Shown here: one piece after another, positions 1-11,015 of the stretch
Layout of the letters: each line of letters starts with the position of its first letter
How positions within the stretch are numbered: position 1 is the stretch's first letter
Made by a program: the position numbers and the translations under genes
Notes under the pieces: model-generated
Seen by the model: the letters and a program-made list of their open reading frames with translations, nothing else
The model's database searches: none
What the model was told of the DNA's origin: nothing
Source: Gentiana macrophylla
Lineage: Eukaryota > Streptophyta > Magnoliopsida > Gentianales > Gentianaceae
Direction: 5' to 3'
DNA: 64,000 bases
Assembly (NCBI GenBank): GCA_026214975.1
Contig: CM047806.1
Span: 54,329,947 to 54,393,946, forward strand

Positions 1-166
1 TGTGGAATGAAAGAAAAAAATCACACATCTTTTGCTCAAAAGCCTCAAGAACATGGCAATTAAAAAAAAAACTTTCATCCACTTTTATTTTTTAACAAAA
101 ATAAAAACATCTATCTAAAACATTCTAAGTTTAAGTCCTTAGTTCGACTTTCTACCCGCAACAATG

Positions 167-1000
167 CTAAGGAAAGTTATACCAAAGGAGAGCAAACCGT
201 TGCGTCTCCCTACAAAAATCAAAAGAATTGAGCACACCCTTAAAATGAGACAAGACAAACAAGGGGCTCAATCCCCACCACCAAGATTGGTTCAAGAAAT
301 TCACCGTGCAACACAATGAATTCAATTTCCCTGAATTAGAGCATATGCCAAGTAACAAAGATTCAAACACCAAACAATAAAATTTTGGCTCAACCACAAC
401 ATCAATATATTCAATGTGATCAACCACCACTACTTTTTCAATAAGGCTCAAAAGAGAAGGAATAAATGATTCACTAGTAGCATTATTTGTACCTTCTTCA
501 TGACATTCGTGAAGGGTGATTACCTCAAGAGTCGACGGTGGAGCAAATAGAATTTCATCATTTTTAGCACTCATCTCAACCTTCCTCTTCTCAATCAATT
601 GATCTACCCGGTTCTCCAAATTATTTAATGCCGATTGAAAAGTAGTAGCATTCGTTTTAATATCCATCAACTCCCGACCTTGCTCTTGCAAAGTCCGGCC
701 TTGCTCTTGCAAAGTCTCATTGATTTTCTCTAAGAGGATGTCGGTTGAGCTCTTTTGTGGAGGAGGAGGTATTTGTGAATGTTGAACATATTGCAAATAC
801 GCATTGGGGTGTTGAAACTGAGAACTTGGAGGACTCTCCCACTCATTGTTGTATGGTGATGTGTATGGGTTGAACTGATAATATGGTTGGAATCCAAAAC
901 CCATAGCACCGAAATTAAAGCTTCCAAATGAGAAGGGCGGAGAGCCCTCATGGCCATACGAATCCATACACTGCGATTCAAGGGAAAAACAAGAACACAA
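167..1000 (-). CDS. Retroelement gag-like protein with coiled coil
   Basis: An open frame of 277 codons. The N-terminal part is rich in Gly, Phe, Tyr, Pro and Asn. A short coiled coil follows at about residues 88-140; it contains a duplicated LQEQGR unit and ends in a NLENRVDQLIEKR stretch that resembles the linker after gag in plant Gypsy elements. The C-terminal third is rich in hydrophobic and Cys residues and looks like read-through into non-coding sequence. It lies just downstream of the tRNA-Asp primer site, where gag belongs. No zinc knuckle, protease or polymerase is visible before the window edge. The start codon is the first Met of the frame and is not certain. It is probably part of a non-autonomous element. 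Confidence 0.5.
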   Translation of the reverse strand: MCSCFSLESQCMDSYGHEGSPPFSFGSFNFGAMGFGFQPYYQFNPYTSPYNNEWESPPSSQFQHPNAYLQYVQHSQIPPPPQKSSTDILLEKINETLQEQGRTLQEQGRELMDIKTNATTFQSALNNLENRVDQLIEKRKVEMSAKNDEILFAPPSTLEVITLHECHEEGTNNATSESFIPSLLSLIEKVVVVDHIEYIDVVVEPKFYCLVFESLLLGICSNSGKLNSLCCTVNFLNQSWWWGLSPLFVLSHFKGVLNSFDFCRETQRFALLWYNFP

Positions 1001-1136
1001 TCACGATATCTAGTCACCACCACTACCGTAGTAGATGGTGTGACACTTCAATGAAAAACCAACATCAAGAAAAAAACAAAAGAAATAAAACAACCTAAGC
1101 CTAAGTCTTCCAATGACTTAAGAGATATCGATTAAT

Positions 1137-1154
1137 TCCCCGGCAACGGCGCCA
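1137..1154 (-). promoter_or_regulatory. Primer-binding site, tRNA-Asp type
   Basis: The plus strand reads TCCCCGGCAACGGCGCCA, identical to the 3' end of plant tRNA-Asp with CCA. The minus strand is therefore the complement a reverse transcriptase would prime on. The LTR edge (TG at 1162) follows a few bases away. Confidence 0.85.
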
Positions 1155-1161
1155 GAAAACT

Positions 1162-2755
1162 TGATAGCCAAAATAGTAACGACCAACCTTAACCGGCAGA
1201 GTACCGGGTCGGAAGCACTATAGTGGAGAGCAAGGTCGTATCCCACGAGCAATCAATCGAATACCAAAGTCGTTTTCGTACTTAGTTTAGGTCAATCAAA
1301 TGTTTGTTCATGGAAATTTATACTAAAACGATATTTAAACGAGAGATAAAGAGAGAAAGAGACATAGCCAAATCACGATCAAATTGAATACTTTTGCCCC
1401 TCTAATCGATTATTTGGGAATGGAGACTACCAACCAACCATCCTAATGCTTATATTGACTCGTTCATGGGTGCAAACTCCTAAGATAGTACTAGACGACA
1501 TGCAACAACCTAGTACCCTTTGCCCGGTTCAACAGTCCGCCTTTAAGGATTTAATTGACCGGAGTAAGATAAAAGCTCTAGAGCCGCTCGATTTACACCG
1601 ACAAACCTCGTTACCCAATCGATCTAAACAACTCAGTCAATTGTAAATAACGATCTTAAAACCCATTTTCCCATACCCCTTCGCAACATACATTTATAAA
1701 AGTGGTGTGTGTTCATGAACTAGGTGATCAAGCTAATTCACGCATTAAGAACAAGTTTTAAGACATGAATTCATCGATATAACAAAAATTAAACACTACC
1801 CACACCAATTAATCAACTAGAGGGTGATTTCTTCAACTTATCACTTGATTTAGCTATGAAGTAATTAGCTACTCATTACAACTACAAAAACAAGAATCAA
1901 ACAAGAAATTAAACCCATGAAATGAGAGGAAACGAAATCAATTACCAAAAAAACGCAGAGAGTTGATGTTCTCCAAGCTTCAACAACACCCATGTCACTT
2001 TGGGGAAGAAGAAGATCCAAAACACACCAAAATCCAAGAGTTGAGCTAAGAATCTAAACTAATTTGAGCTTAATCTAAGTAAATTAGGTGTAGAAATTAA
2101 TCTAAGGGTGAAGGGGAAGAAGAGAATGGTGACTAAGGGTTTTTGGGAAAAGGGGAGAATGAGATTTCAGCAGGATATCCCGTTTTTGTGGTGAAAAACG
2201 CATAACGAGCCGAGCTGCTCGAAGCTCGGCTCGACAGGTGGTTCGGTAATAGATTGTCTTCAGTAAATTGACCATAACTTTGCGTGTAGACCTCTGATTT
2301 GAGTGATTCAAAGTGCATTGGAAAGATCATTCAATTTTCTACAACTTTCATAAAGACCAAGAGTCCCGAAAATGCTTGTATCTTGGATAAAATCGCTGAT
2401 GAAGTGAACATATGGTGAATGCACCAACCACTTTTGATCCGTTTCCATTCCCGGGCTTCGGTTATGCCTCTCTAAACATCATGCCTTGTCTTCCGGGCTC
2501 ACGAGTCACCTATTTCCTGTATCACAACATTCAAACACATACCGAGCATAATTCCACAAGATAAATAGGTCTCGAAAAGGGTCAAAACATTGTAAAATGC
2601 CGAGGTTTTCCATCAATGTGACGGTTCACCTCAAAGTGAGTGTGCAATGCATTTTACCCTATAAATAGTCTAAAACTACCCAATATAAGCCAAAAGTGTC
2701 ATAAATGAGGGTTAAAACATGCACCAGAGCATAGTGAAGTTGACACTCATCATCA
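1162..2755 (-). repeat. LTR of the left-hand Gypsy-like element
   Basis: About 1.59 kb running from TG (1162) to CA (about 2755), next to the tRNA-Asp primer site. The right edge was placed by comparing its end (GTGAAGTTGACACTCATCATCA) with the end of the LTR at 4800-4816 (GTGAAGTTGACTTCCATCA). No coding capacity is seen. Short ORFs inside are chance. Confidence 0.7.
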
Positions 2756-3162
2756 GTCAAACTTATGCATTCTCTAATACACGTCCACGTACAGTCCAAG
2801 TGTCTCTACACTTTGATAGACGAGATCTACCCATATTTTTATAAGATAGAAGACATCTAATATGTGTTAGTCTAATCGTACTATTAATCTCCTATTTAAT
2901 AGCACATACGATTAGAGACATTTAAGTATCAAACCTTTTGAAGTGAGTCAAGATCTCATTAACCATAATCACTATTATGATTTATCTTTCACAGTTTGAT
3001 ACTAGGGACGATATCATACATACAATATCATAATTGGTTCGTTAAACGAACAAATATATAATAACTTTTATCATATGTACAAACATAAAGAAATAGTAGA
3101 AATAATCCGACCCGATCGGATCCGGTCCAACCCGAATGGGTTTAGGACACTATTTCAACATA
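2756..3162 (-). mobile_element. LTR-like fragment
   Basis: About 400 bp between the LTR ending at 2755 and MULE sequence that starts near 3163. Read on the minus strand it starts TGTTGAAATAGTGTCC, a typical LTR-style start, and it has no coding sequence. It breaks the MULE reading frame exactly at its edge. I infer a truncated LTR or solo LTR that landed in the MULE and was then hit by the left element. No partner copy is in the window. Confidence 0.4.
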
Positions 3163-3252
3163 CTTCTTTGCAATCCATCCAGGCCTCACATTTGAATTTC
3201 TATAGCTAAAACTACAAGTATGTTTAGAATCCAACACTCTAATTTATGCCCT
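3163..3252 (-). pseudogene. MULE transposase fragment, distal piece
   Basis: The minus strand encodes SKHTCSFSYRN and then RPGWIAKKY, the His-Cys and WIAKKY signature that follows the N-terminal DNA-binding domain of Mutator-like transposases. It continues the frame of the MULE piece at 8895-9404 once the LTR element at 3253-8894 and one copy of its 5-bp target duplication are removed. The fragment ends where the LTR-like piece at 2756-3162 begins. Confidence 0.65.
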
Positions 3253-4816
3253 TGATAAGTAGAGATTTCGCAATCCGGCTCGATCAAATACAATTTATAA
3301 AACTCGAAACCTTAGGCAAAACTCACTTTCTAACCGGCAGTGAACCGGGAAGATCGTAGGTAGAGCGTTCAGAGTCCGAGGTCTATCCCACGAGGAGATT
3401 GAGTCGAATATAAAATTTTGTGTTAAAAGCAGAGGGCAAAGAGTATATGAACAAGACAAAAGATCAAAGATTTTATTATTTCACGACATAAACAAAGATC
3501 TGAATCAAGACTTTTATCCAGAGTAAATTTCATCAAACTAATGATCTACACAATCAAAACCATATTGATAGAAAAAAAATCAAAATCAGGAATACTCACA
3601 ATAATGAAGATCAAAATATTGCAGATCAAAACTTTTGAATCCCAAATCAGCAAAAGATATCAACATTTAATTCATACAATGATCCCAGGCACAAACTCCA
3701 CCAAGCTATCGATCAAATATCGTATTCTACTCTGTATATATAAAAATCTAAACTAAGAAATTAAAATACGGAGCCTAGTCCAGAGCTCTAATCCGGCTAT
3801 TTAGATGTCAACCTGTCATAACAACCGCCGAAGCGGCTGGGTTGAGCACCTAAGCCGGCCTCGAGCTCATTCTAGGCCAATAAAAGTCACAATATTCGTT
3901 CTCCTAGGTTTAGCTGCTCTTAAATAGGCAAAAATCGCGACCTTGACCTAGTTGGGCCGACCAACTTGGCCCATTTAACTTGTCTTCAGTAAATCGGTGA
4001 TAAATTGCTGTGTAGAGCTCCGATTTGAACGATTCAAGATGCGTTGGAAAAATGGTTCAATTACCTACAACTTTTATGAAGACGACTTGACCAGAAAATG
4101 CCTCCAAGATTGGTCAAAATAAAGATTAATGGACAGGCCTGGTGAATACTGTTGTCGGGGCCAAATGAGCGTTTGCCCTCAAGGTGAACGCTCGTCTGCC
4201 TGGAGATCAGATTCTTGATTAGGGTTCTTGAGATTCGAACGAGCGTCTAGCCTGCCTTGAACGCTAGTTTGTCTTGTATGAGCTTTCTACTTCGGGCTGA
4301 ACCCATCCAAACGCCAGTTTGGGGGTCATTGGAACGCTCGTCCAGCTGAAAACCCAACTTTCTGAATGAAGTGTCAACTCTGTAGACGCCCGTTTGGGAT
4401 GGGCAAACGCCCGTTTGATGTAGGCTTCCTGCAAATGCCAGTTTGGGGTATGGCAAACGCCAGTTTGCCTTGACTTTACTCCAAACTTGGCTTTTCTTCC
4501 ACTTTCATTCAACTCTCGTGCCACGAACATGTCTCTTAGTCCAAAACATCGCCTTCCGGGTCCTCGAGTCACCTAAGTCCTGCAATAACATATACGAACA
4601 AACACCACGCGTAATTCCGCAAGACAAAAGTGCTCGGAAAAGAGTGAAATATCATCAAAAAGGCGGAGTTCCCTATCGTTGTGACAGTTGTACCCCCCGT
4701 ACACATAACTCACGATATTACTCTTGAAAAGGCCTAAATCTACCCAAAACATGCCAATAAAGTGATAAACGGGGGCTTGATCACATACAAAAGTGCAGTG
4801 AAGTTGACTTCCATCA
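3253..4816 (-). repeat. 3' LTR of the LARD-like element
   Basis: 1,564 bp, TG at 3253 to CA at 4816, aligned end to end with 7327-8894. The ORF-like stretches inside (for example 4247-4727 on both strands) recur in the partner LTR, but only because the two are copies. They do not look like proteins. Confidence 0.9.
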
Positions 4817-7305
4817 ACTACCCCACACTTAGCCTTTGCTCGTCCTCGAGTAAATTAGGCGTATTAAAAGAGACCAAGGGATCAACTTCACAAACGCGTA
4901 TAAAAACACTCACATTGACAAGGTAAAAGATAAGTGAAACAGTGAATGCAAACATCTTGACTCAATCATTATCAGACAAACGGAAGGTGTGTGTGAAAAT
5001 TAACTTCCAATTCATAGACCAAATCACCGGTTCGGATTATAGACGCTTAGCTATCGCGACTACACTAAAGCTCATTTTAATAACATCTCCACTAATCGTG
5101 ACCAACCAAGGCTAAACACGGTCCAGTAGGACTTGAACGGTTATAACGTTAAGCTCGGGACGGGGTTAATCGAAAGGAAAATTTGGGACTGGAGAAAAGA
5201 AAATACGAGTGAACCTAATCATCTCATTTACTTTCTATTTGAAAACATACTAACCACACCAAACTCCTTCGATCTTTCTATACTCATTGATAAAAAAAAA
5301 CCCCCAACTTTAACATCATACTTTCATTTACTCAAAACATCCTCCCTTGACTTTTTTTTTTCTCAACTTTATTCAAACTTTCTTTTTCTTCTTTTTTTTG
5401 TTTCATTTTCTTTCTTTTCTTTCTTTCAACTTTATATTTTTCTCGAACCAACAAGCCTCACAATAGATTCCTCGAGCTCCTCCCCTTCATTATATTAGCT
5501 CGTACCAACCAACTCCTCTCGAAACACGCACCATCTCCCACCCCACACTTGATTCAGAAAGTGTGTCTAAAGCAACGACTAAGTCCACTCGTAGGGTGAT
5601 CAAAAGGAACGTGACCAATAATACAGCTCAGGGTTAGGGATAATATAGGCTACGTAACCAAACGGCTAAATGTCGGACGGTGGTCAGACCGTCCTATCAA
5701 GGCTTAGAGGGGTTACGAGGGTAAAATATTGGGATTTTGGCTTATTTGGCTCTAGTTGTGTCAAAGAAGCACCAGGATTGTCATCCCGTGTCCTACCAAG
5801 GTCAATCCTTCTATTTCGCCTCGAAGTTACAAAATATGATTTAGGCAGTCGAATTGTGCTCAATTCTACCATAATCGTTCACTAGATCCTAAGGCCTATG
5901 AAATTGAAGCCAAACGTGCAAAAGAACTTCCGTTTATAAGATAAACCTAGCGTCTTGCTATAAGCATTTACTACTTCGCTAAGTCGTTTACCAAGCAAAT
6001 GTGAAGTTTAAACATGCAAACGGACGTGAAAACCTTGGAAAATTTTAAAATTTGACTCGAAAAACGGACAGAGACTAAGTATATTACTGAACTGGCACAT
6101 TTAAACGTACAAGTCAAACCAAGCTAAGTCTACCACCCCACACTTCGAATGAAACACTATCCTCAGTGTGTGAATGAAATAGAAAGAAGACTTAGCTTTA
6201 GACCTGGCAGAAAGGTGTGAACGAATCTCGTGACATCTTCTTATAAGCGCATCACGTATACCTAAAATCAAATAGACATAAAACAACGCAAACACATGCA
6301 CGGGACGTGGTCCACGTGCCAAAAGTATGCAACAGATACAAAATAAAGAAGCCATGCCACATTAGTAGACTCGAAACACAAACAATCACTCAACATGGAC
6401 CGCTATAGATGGAAAAATAACCATAAAGGTAAAAGAACAGAACACCTACGCATATCATATAAAGGCCACAGAGGGTCACATTAAAACATCCATGTCAAGT
6501 AGTGAAAGCATGTATCACAATCAAATACTCCTCATATATTCATTGCGAATTCCTCTTAGACACACCTAAGCTTGCTTCATTCCAACAAGTTTTTTTTTTA
6601 TTTTAAATTTTTGTTAATTAATTAATTTATTTATTTTTTAATTTTTTTTTCCGGCACAAAAGTCTCCATTTCACCCTTTCATTAAAACAAAGTCAAAAGA
6701 AAATCACAACAGATTAAGATTCAAACAAAACTCCATCCCAAGATTCAAACAGAATGCTTATCCTTAAAAAGTCATCATAAGAAACTTAGAGAACTGAAAT
6801 TATTAAATATCTTCTACAAAATATCCCAACTCTTTTTCCAGAGCACAATTTGAAAGGAACACCATTATCAAACCGACCAGTTTTTTTTTTTTTTTTTTTT
6901 TTTTTTAACCCCTCACACACACGATATTTTAAACCCCTCAAAAAGTCATGGTAGCCGAAGGCCCTAAGCCCCAGTTCTAGCCGGATTTACAAGATATCAA
7001 CCTAACATAACAACTCTATAAAGGGACTGGGTTGAGTACCAAAGTCGTATTCAATCCGAGTTCAGGACAATATCACTTCAGCATCCCATGGCTCCTATCG
7101 AAATCTAAATAAAACAAGATGATAAAAACCTAGGCCCAAGTTCTAGGACAACTTACAAGATATCAACCTAATATAACAACCCCATAAAGAGATTGGGTTG
7201 AGTACCAAAATTGCATTCAAACATAGTCTAAGCAAATCATATCAAAATGTTTTTTTTTCGCTCTCTCGACCTAACACAATTTTTTATATCGACTTTTAAA
7301 CAATC

Positions 7306-7323
7306 TCCCCGGCAACGGCACCA
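7306..7323 (-). promoter_or_regulatory. Primer-binding site, tRNA-Asp type (one mismatch)
   Basis: Plus strand TCCCCGGCAACGGCACCA. It differs from the tRNA-Asp 3' end by one base (GCA for GCG) and sits 3 bp from the LTR. Confidence 0.8.
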
Positions 7324-7326
7324 ATT

Positions 7327-8894
7327 TGATAAGTAAGGATTTCGCAATCTTGCTCAATTAAATACAATTTATAAAACTCGAAACCTTAGGCAAAACTCAC
7401 TTTCTAACCGGCAGTGATCCGGGTCGATCGTAGGTAGTGTGTTCAGAGTCCGAGGTCGATCCCACGAGGAGATGGAGTCGAATATAAAATTTTGTCTTAA
7501 AATCAGAGGGCAAAGAGTATATGAACAAGATAAAAGATCGAAGCTTTTATTATTTCACGACATACACAAGGATCTGAATCAAGACTTTTATCCAGAGTAA
7601 ATTTCATCAAACTAATGATCTACACAATCAAAACCATATTGATAGAAAACAAATCGAAATCAGGAATACTCACAATAATGAAGATCAAAATATTGCAGAT
7701 CAAAACTTTTGAATCCCAAATCAGCAAAAGATATCAACCTTTAATTCATACAATGATCCCAGGCACGAACTCCACCAAGCTATCGATCAAATATCGTATT
7801 CTACTCTGTATATATAAAAATCTAAACTAAGAAATTGAAATACGGAGCCTAGTCCAGAGCTCTAATCCGGCTATTTAGATGTCAACTTGTCATAACAACC
7901 GCCGAAGCGGCTGGGTTGAGCACCTAAGCCGGCCTCGAGCTCAGTCTAGGCCAATAAAAGTCAGAATATTCGTTCTCCTAGGTTTAGCTACTCTTAAATA
8001 GGCAAAAATCGCGACCTTGACCTAGTTGGGCCGACCAACTTAGCCCATTTAACTTGTCTTCAGTAAATCGGTGATAACTTGTTGTGTAGAGCTCCGATTT
8101 GAACGATTCAAGATGAGTTGGAAAGCTGGTTCAATTACCTATCTACAACTTTCATGAAGACAACTTGACCAGAAAATGCCTCCAAGATGGGTCAAAATAA
8201 AGATTAATGGACAGGCCTGGTGAATACTGCTGTCGGGGCCAAACGAGCGTTTGCCCTCCTGGTGAACGCTCGTCTGCCTGGAGATCAAATTCTTGATTAC
8301 GGTTCTTGAGATTCAAACGAGCGTCTGGCCTGCCTTGAACGCTAGTTTGTCTTGTATGAGCTTTCTACTTCGGGCTGAACCCATCCAAACGCCAGTTTGG
8401 GGGTCATTGGAACGCTCGTCCAGCTGAAAACCCAACTTTCTGAATGAAGTGTCAACTCTGTAGACGACCGTTTGGGATGGGCAAATGCCCGTTTGATGTA
8501 GGCTTCCTGCAAACGCCAGTTTGGGGTATGGCAAACGCCAGTTTGCCTTGACTTTACTCCAAACTTGGCTTTTCTTCCACTTTCATTCAACTCTCGTGCC
8601 GCGAACATGTCTCTTAGTCCAAAACATCGCCTTCCGAGTCCTCGAGTCACCTAAGTCTTGCAATAACATATACGAACAAGCACCACGCGTAATTCCGCAA
8701 GACAAAAGTGCTCGGAAAAGAGTGAAATATCATCAAAAAGGCGGAGTTCCCTATCGTTGTGACAGTTTTACCCCCCGTACACATAACTCACGATATTACT
8801 CTTGAAAATGCCTAAATCTACCCAAAACATGCCAATAAAGTGATAAACGGGGGCTTGATCACATACAAAAGTCTAGTGAAGTTGACTTCCTTCA
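7327..8894 (-). repeat. 5' LTR of the LARD-like element
   Basis: 1,568 bp, direct repeat of 3253-4816. The primer-binding site lies 3 bases to its left (7306-7323), which makes this the 5' LTR in a minus-strand reading. A cluster of CAAAC-N4-GTTTG palindromes lies at about 8240-8545. Confidence 0.9.
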
Positions 8895-9748
8895 GCCCTC
8901 CCTTATGTTTTGACTCAAACAATCTAATTTATGCCCTCCCACCTTCCATCATACGGCATAGATATTCCACCCTCACCCAAGCTTTTTACACTTAGCACGA
9001 CACCGTACCTTATCAGACTTGTTGAACACTACCGGTCTTCCCCTCTTGATTGAATAATTTCTAACTGCCTCCATGAACTCTTTAAAATCTGTGAATGTTA
9101 GATCATAGAATAACTCAGGATCCTTCATGCTCTTTGGGTCAAACCGGTCTTCCTTTTAGTACTCTTCATCAGACGCATTAATGGTTTCTAACTCATCATC
9201 ACTTGCTGCTAAGTCATCACTACCAATATCAATATCAATGACTCTTACATTACTACATTCAGCCTTATTTATGTCTTCCTCATTCAACCCAATCCACTCC
9301 TCATTCAGATCCACATTTTCATCAAACAATTTGTCATCGTTATTTTCATCTATCTCTTCATATACATTCTCCTCAATGTCATTCATCTGAGTCAAACTCC
9401 TCACAATGATCCTTCATCCACGACTCCTTTATTTTCGAATGCATTTGACAATCCTAATTCATTTTCCAACAAACTTCTATCTATATCCACATACATGTAA
9501 ACATATAAATTGCATGCTATGTGTATGGTACACATATCATGTACTGCCTTATCAGTTTGAAGAAGGACAAAACCTCCATGCACTTTAGTGTAACAGCTCT
9601 TAAAACCCATTAACCCCCTTGCCTCACACAATTCATCCAGAGTCAACAAGCTAACAACATCCACTTTAACATAATCATAAATTAGTGTCTCACCACCAAT
9701 GTAACAAGCTCTATGAACATGTACAAACTGACCATTATGACGAAACAC
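8895..9748 (-). pseudogene. MULE transposase N-terminal region, broken
   Basis: The frame from 9748 to 9401 encodes a PB1-like domain found at the start of many plant MULE proteins (FVHVHRACYIGGE, then DVVSLLTLDEL, then FKSCYTKVHGG). A shift near 9401 leads into an acidic stretch (9404-9156: DIEENVYEEIDENNDD and more). After a stop codon comes the DNA-binding region: DPELFYDLTFTDFKEFMEAV, then VRCRAKCKKLG. The conserved Cys-x-Trp motif just after it is broken, because a TGA replaces the Cys codon before GWNIYA. A 5.6-kb LTR element then interrupts the frame at 8894. With a frameshift, two stops and the insertion, this copy is dead. Confidence 0.75.
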
Positions 9749-9824
9749 TGTTGTGATGAAGTTGCAACCTTCTCTACAAAAATAAGAAGAAAAAAAGAGA
9801 GGAAAATAATTGATTTTTTCATAT

Positions 9825-10195
9825 AAATTCTACATATATAGTTATTATAGAACAAATTTTTCTGATTTCTTGTTGGGAAAAGGCAATTTTTTTTCTAGAT
9901 AAATCTACATGCAATCATTAAAGTACATATTTTTCAGATTCGTTGTTGGCAAAAGGCAAAAAAATATCAATTATTCACTTAGATTCTACACATACAGTCA
10001 AAGAACAAAATTTTCATTACATTTCTGACTCCTAGTTGGGAAAAAGCATATGATTTCATAAAAAAATAGAAATTTTACACATAAAGTGATTAAAGAACCT
10101 ATTTATCACTGGATTAAGTGATAAAAACATAGATCTACACATTAAGAACATATTTTTACCTACAGTTTCCCAGCAAAAGCATGTTACTCACCGTT
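9825..10195. repeat. Degenerate tandem repeats in the MULE leader
   Basis: About five imperfect units of roughly 70-80 bp. Each has a TCTACACAT-like start, an AAAGAACATATTTTT-like middle and a TTGTTGGGAAAAGGCA-like end. The units are too diverged to define exact borders by eye. They lie between the MULE terminal repeat and its coding region. Confidence 0.5.
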
Positions 10196-10807
10196 TATAG
10201 GACGTGGTTGGTCAGATAACCGTAGAGTCATTGATATCCTCCTTGTCTCACTCGATCAAGCACCAAAATCACCACCCACGATTAGTCTTGACACATTGTG
10301 TACAATTCTTTCGTGGTTTGAAACAGAAAGTTGAAAGACCGAGTTTAGGGTCTTCGATTTTTCTAGAAATGTGATTTGGGATAATGACGGGTGAAGAATG
10401 CGAAAATGATCAGATGGGGTGTGATGTATGTATTGATAATGGCGGTATTAACATAAGTGGAGAGTGACGTGGAGTTCGCAGTCAACCGTTAGTCATCAAT
10501 GGTCAAAAAGTTAACTGTCCTAAAATCATAACAAAAATAGTGAAATTTTAGGGTGGTCCAGGTGTAAGTTTTGGACCACCAAGTCAGCACTTTCAAAGGG
10601 ATATATTGGTGGAAAGTTTTTACAGGTAGATGCCCATTTTAGAATGTTGGATTCCTATTGGTTTTGGTCAAGACTAACTGTGATTTTCTGTGCCCAACAT
10701 AAAAATTTGTGACAAAAATAATAGTTAGGGGTGCTTATTGTTATTTCAAAACTTAAGGATATATTTGAGGCAAATAAAAAAGTAGGGAACCAAAAGTGTA
10801 TTTTCCC

Positions 10808-11015
10808 AATTTCCTTATTATTATCCATATTTTATTATAAAGGGCTGCGGGCAATTTCATAATCATTTGTCCTTGAAAACGTCGTCGTAGTCTCTTGTAT
10901 TAGGGTTTTCCTGGAACTTATGAGTCTTTTTTTTTACTTGCTTATGAGTCCTTCTAATTGATTCATTGAGCTCCGGCTGATTTGATTGTGCTTTTGCTGA
11001 TTGCTTGATTTGGTC
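10808..11015 (+). promoter_or_regulatory. Probable core promoter and 5' leader of the ATG14-like gene
   Basis: The 208 bp between the MULE terminal repeat and the start codon. A TATA-like TTATTATAAAGG lies near 10832-10843. No ATG in frame precedes 11016. Any longer regulatory region would have to lie within the MULE or beyond it. Confidence 0.4.

Larger units (their letters stand above)
1..2755 (-). mobile_element. 5' end of a Gypsy-like LTR retrotransposon, cut by the window edge
   Basis: Read on the minus strand, this is a 5' LTR (1162-2755), a primer-binding site that matches the 3' end of plant tRNA-Asp (1137-1154), a short leader and a gag-like ORF (1000 down to 167). The rest of the element lies left of the window, so the partner LTR and target duplication cannot be tested. 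A tRNA-Asp primer is known for the Athila/Tat part of Gypsy. The LTR shares a block of about 110 bp (near 2250-2370) with the LTRs of the element at 3253-8894, so the two are related families. Confidence 0.75.
3253..8894 (-). mobile_element. Complete non-autonomous LTR retrotransposon (LARD-like)
   Basis: A 5.64-kb element with two LTRs of about 1.565 kb (3253-4816 and 7327-8894) that differ at only a few dozen positions by eye. It has a primer site for tRNA-Asp (7306-7323, one mismatch), a purine-rich tract next to the left LTR on the minus strand (about 4817-4832) and a GCCCT target duplication. The 2.5-kb internal region (4817-7326) has no gag, protease, RT or integrase in any frame. It holds T-rich tracts, including about 24 T near 6881-6906. 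It must have been moved by proteins of a related autonomous Gypsy element. It sits inside a MULE transposase remnant. Confidence 0.88.
3248..8899. repeat. Target-site duplication GCCCT around the LTR element
   Basis: GCCCT lies at 3248-3252, directly before the left LTR, and again at 8895-8899, directly after the right LTR. A 5-bp duplication is the expected product of LTR-retrotransposon integration. It fixes both ends of the element and shows it inserted as one unit. Confidence 0.9.
8895..10807 (-). mobile_element. Mutator-like element (MULE), 5' part
   Basis: On the minus strand this reads terminal inverted repeat (about 10530-10807, starting GGGAAAATACACTTTTGG), an AT-rich leader with degenerate repeats (9825-10195), then transposase N-terminal coding sequence (9748 to 8895). 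The coding part continues at 3252-3163 across the inserted LTR element. The 3' half and second terminal repeat are gone. The TIR start is of the kind found at the ends of plant MULEs. Confidence 0.7.

Noticed and set aside
4150..4480. CRISPR-like array of short repeats
   Set aside because: The words are degenerate, irregularly spaced and in a plant LTR. There are no constant spacers.
4247..4727. Protein-coding genes inside the LTR, because the same ORFs recur at 8313-8805
   Set aside because: They recur only because the two LTRs are copies. Opposite strands are open at once and no family is recognised.
9181..9390. Ser-rich plus-strand ORF
   Set aside because: It is the complement of the acidic part of the MULE protein.
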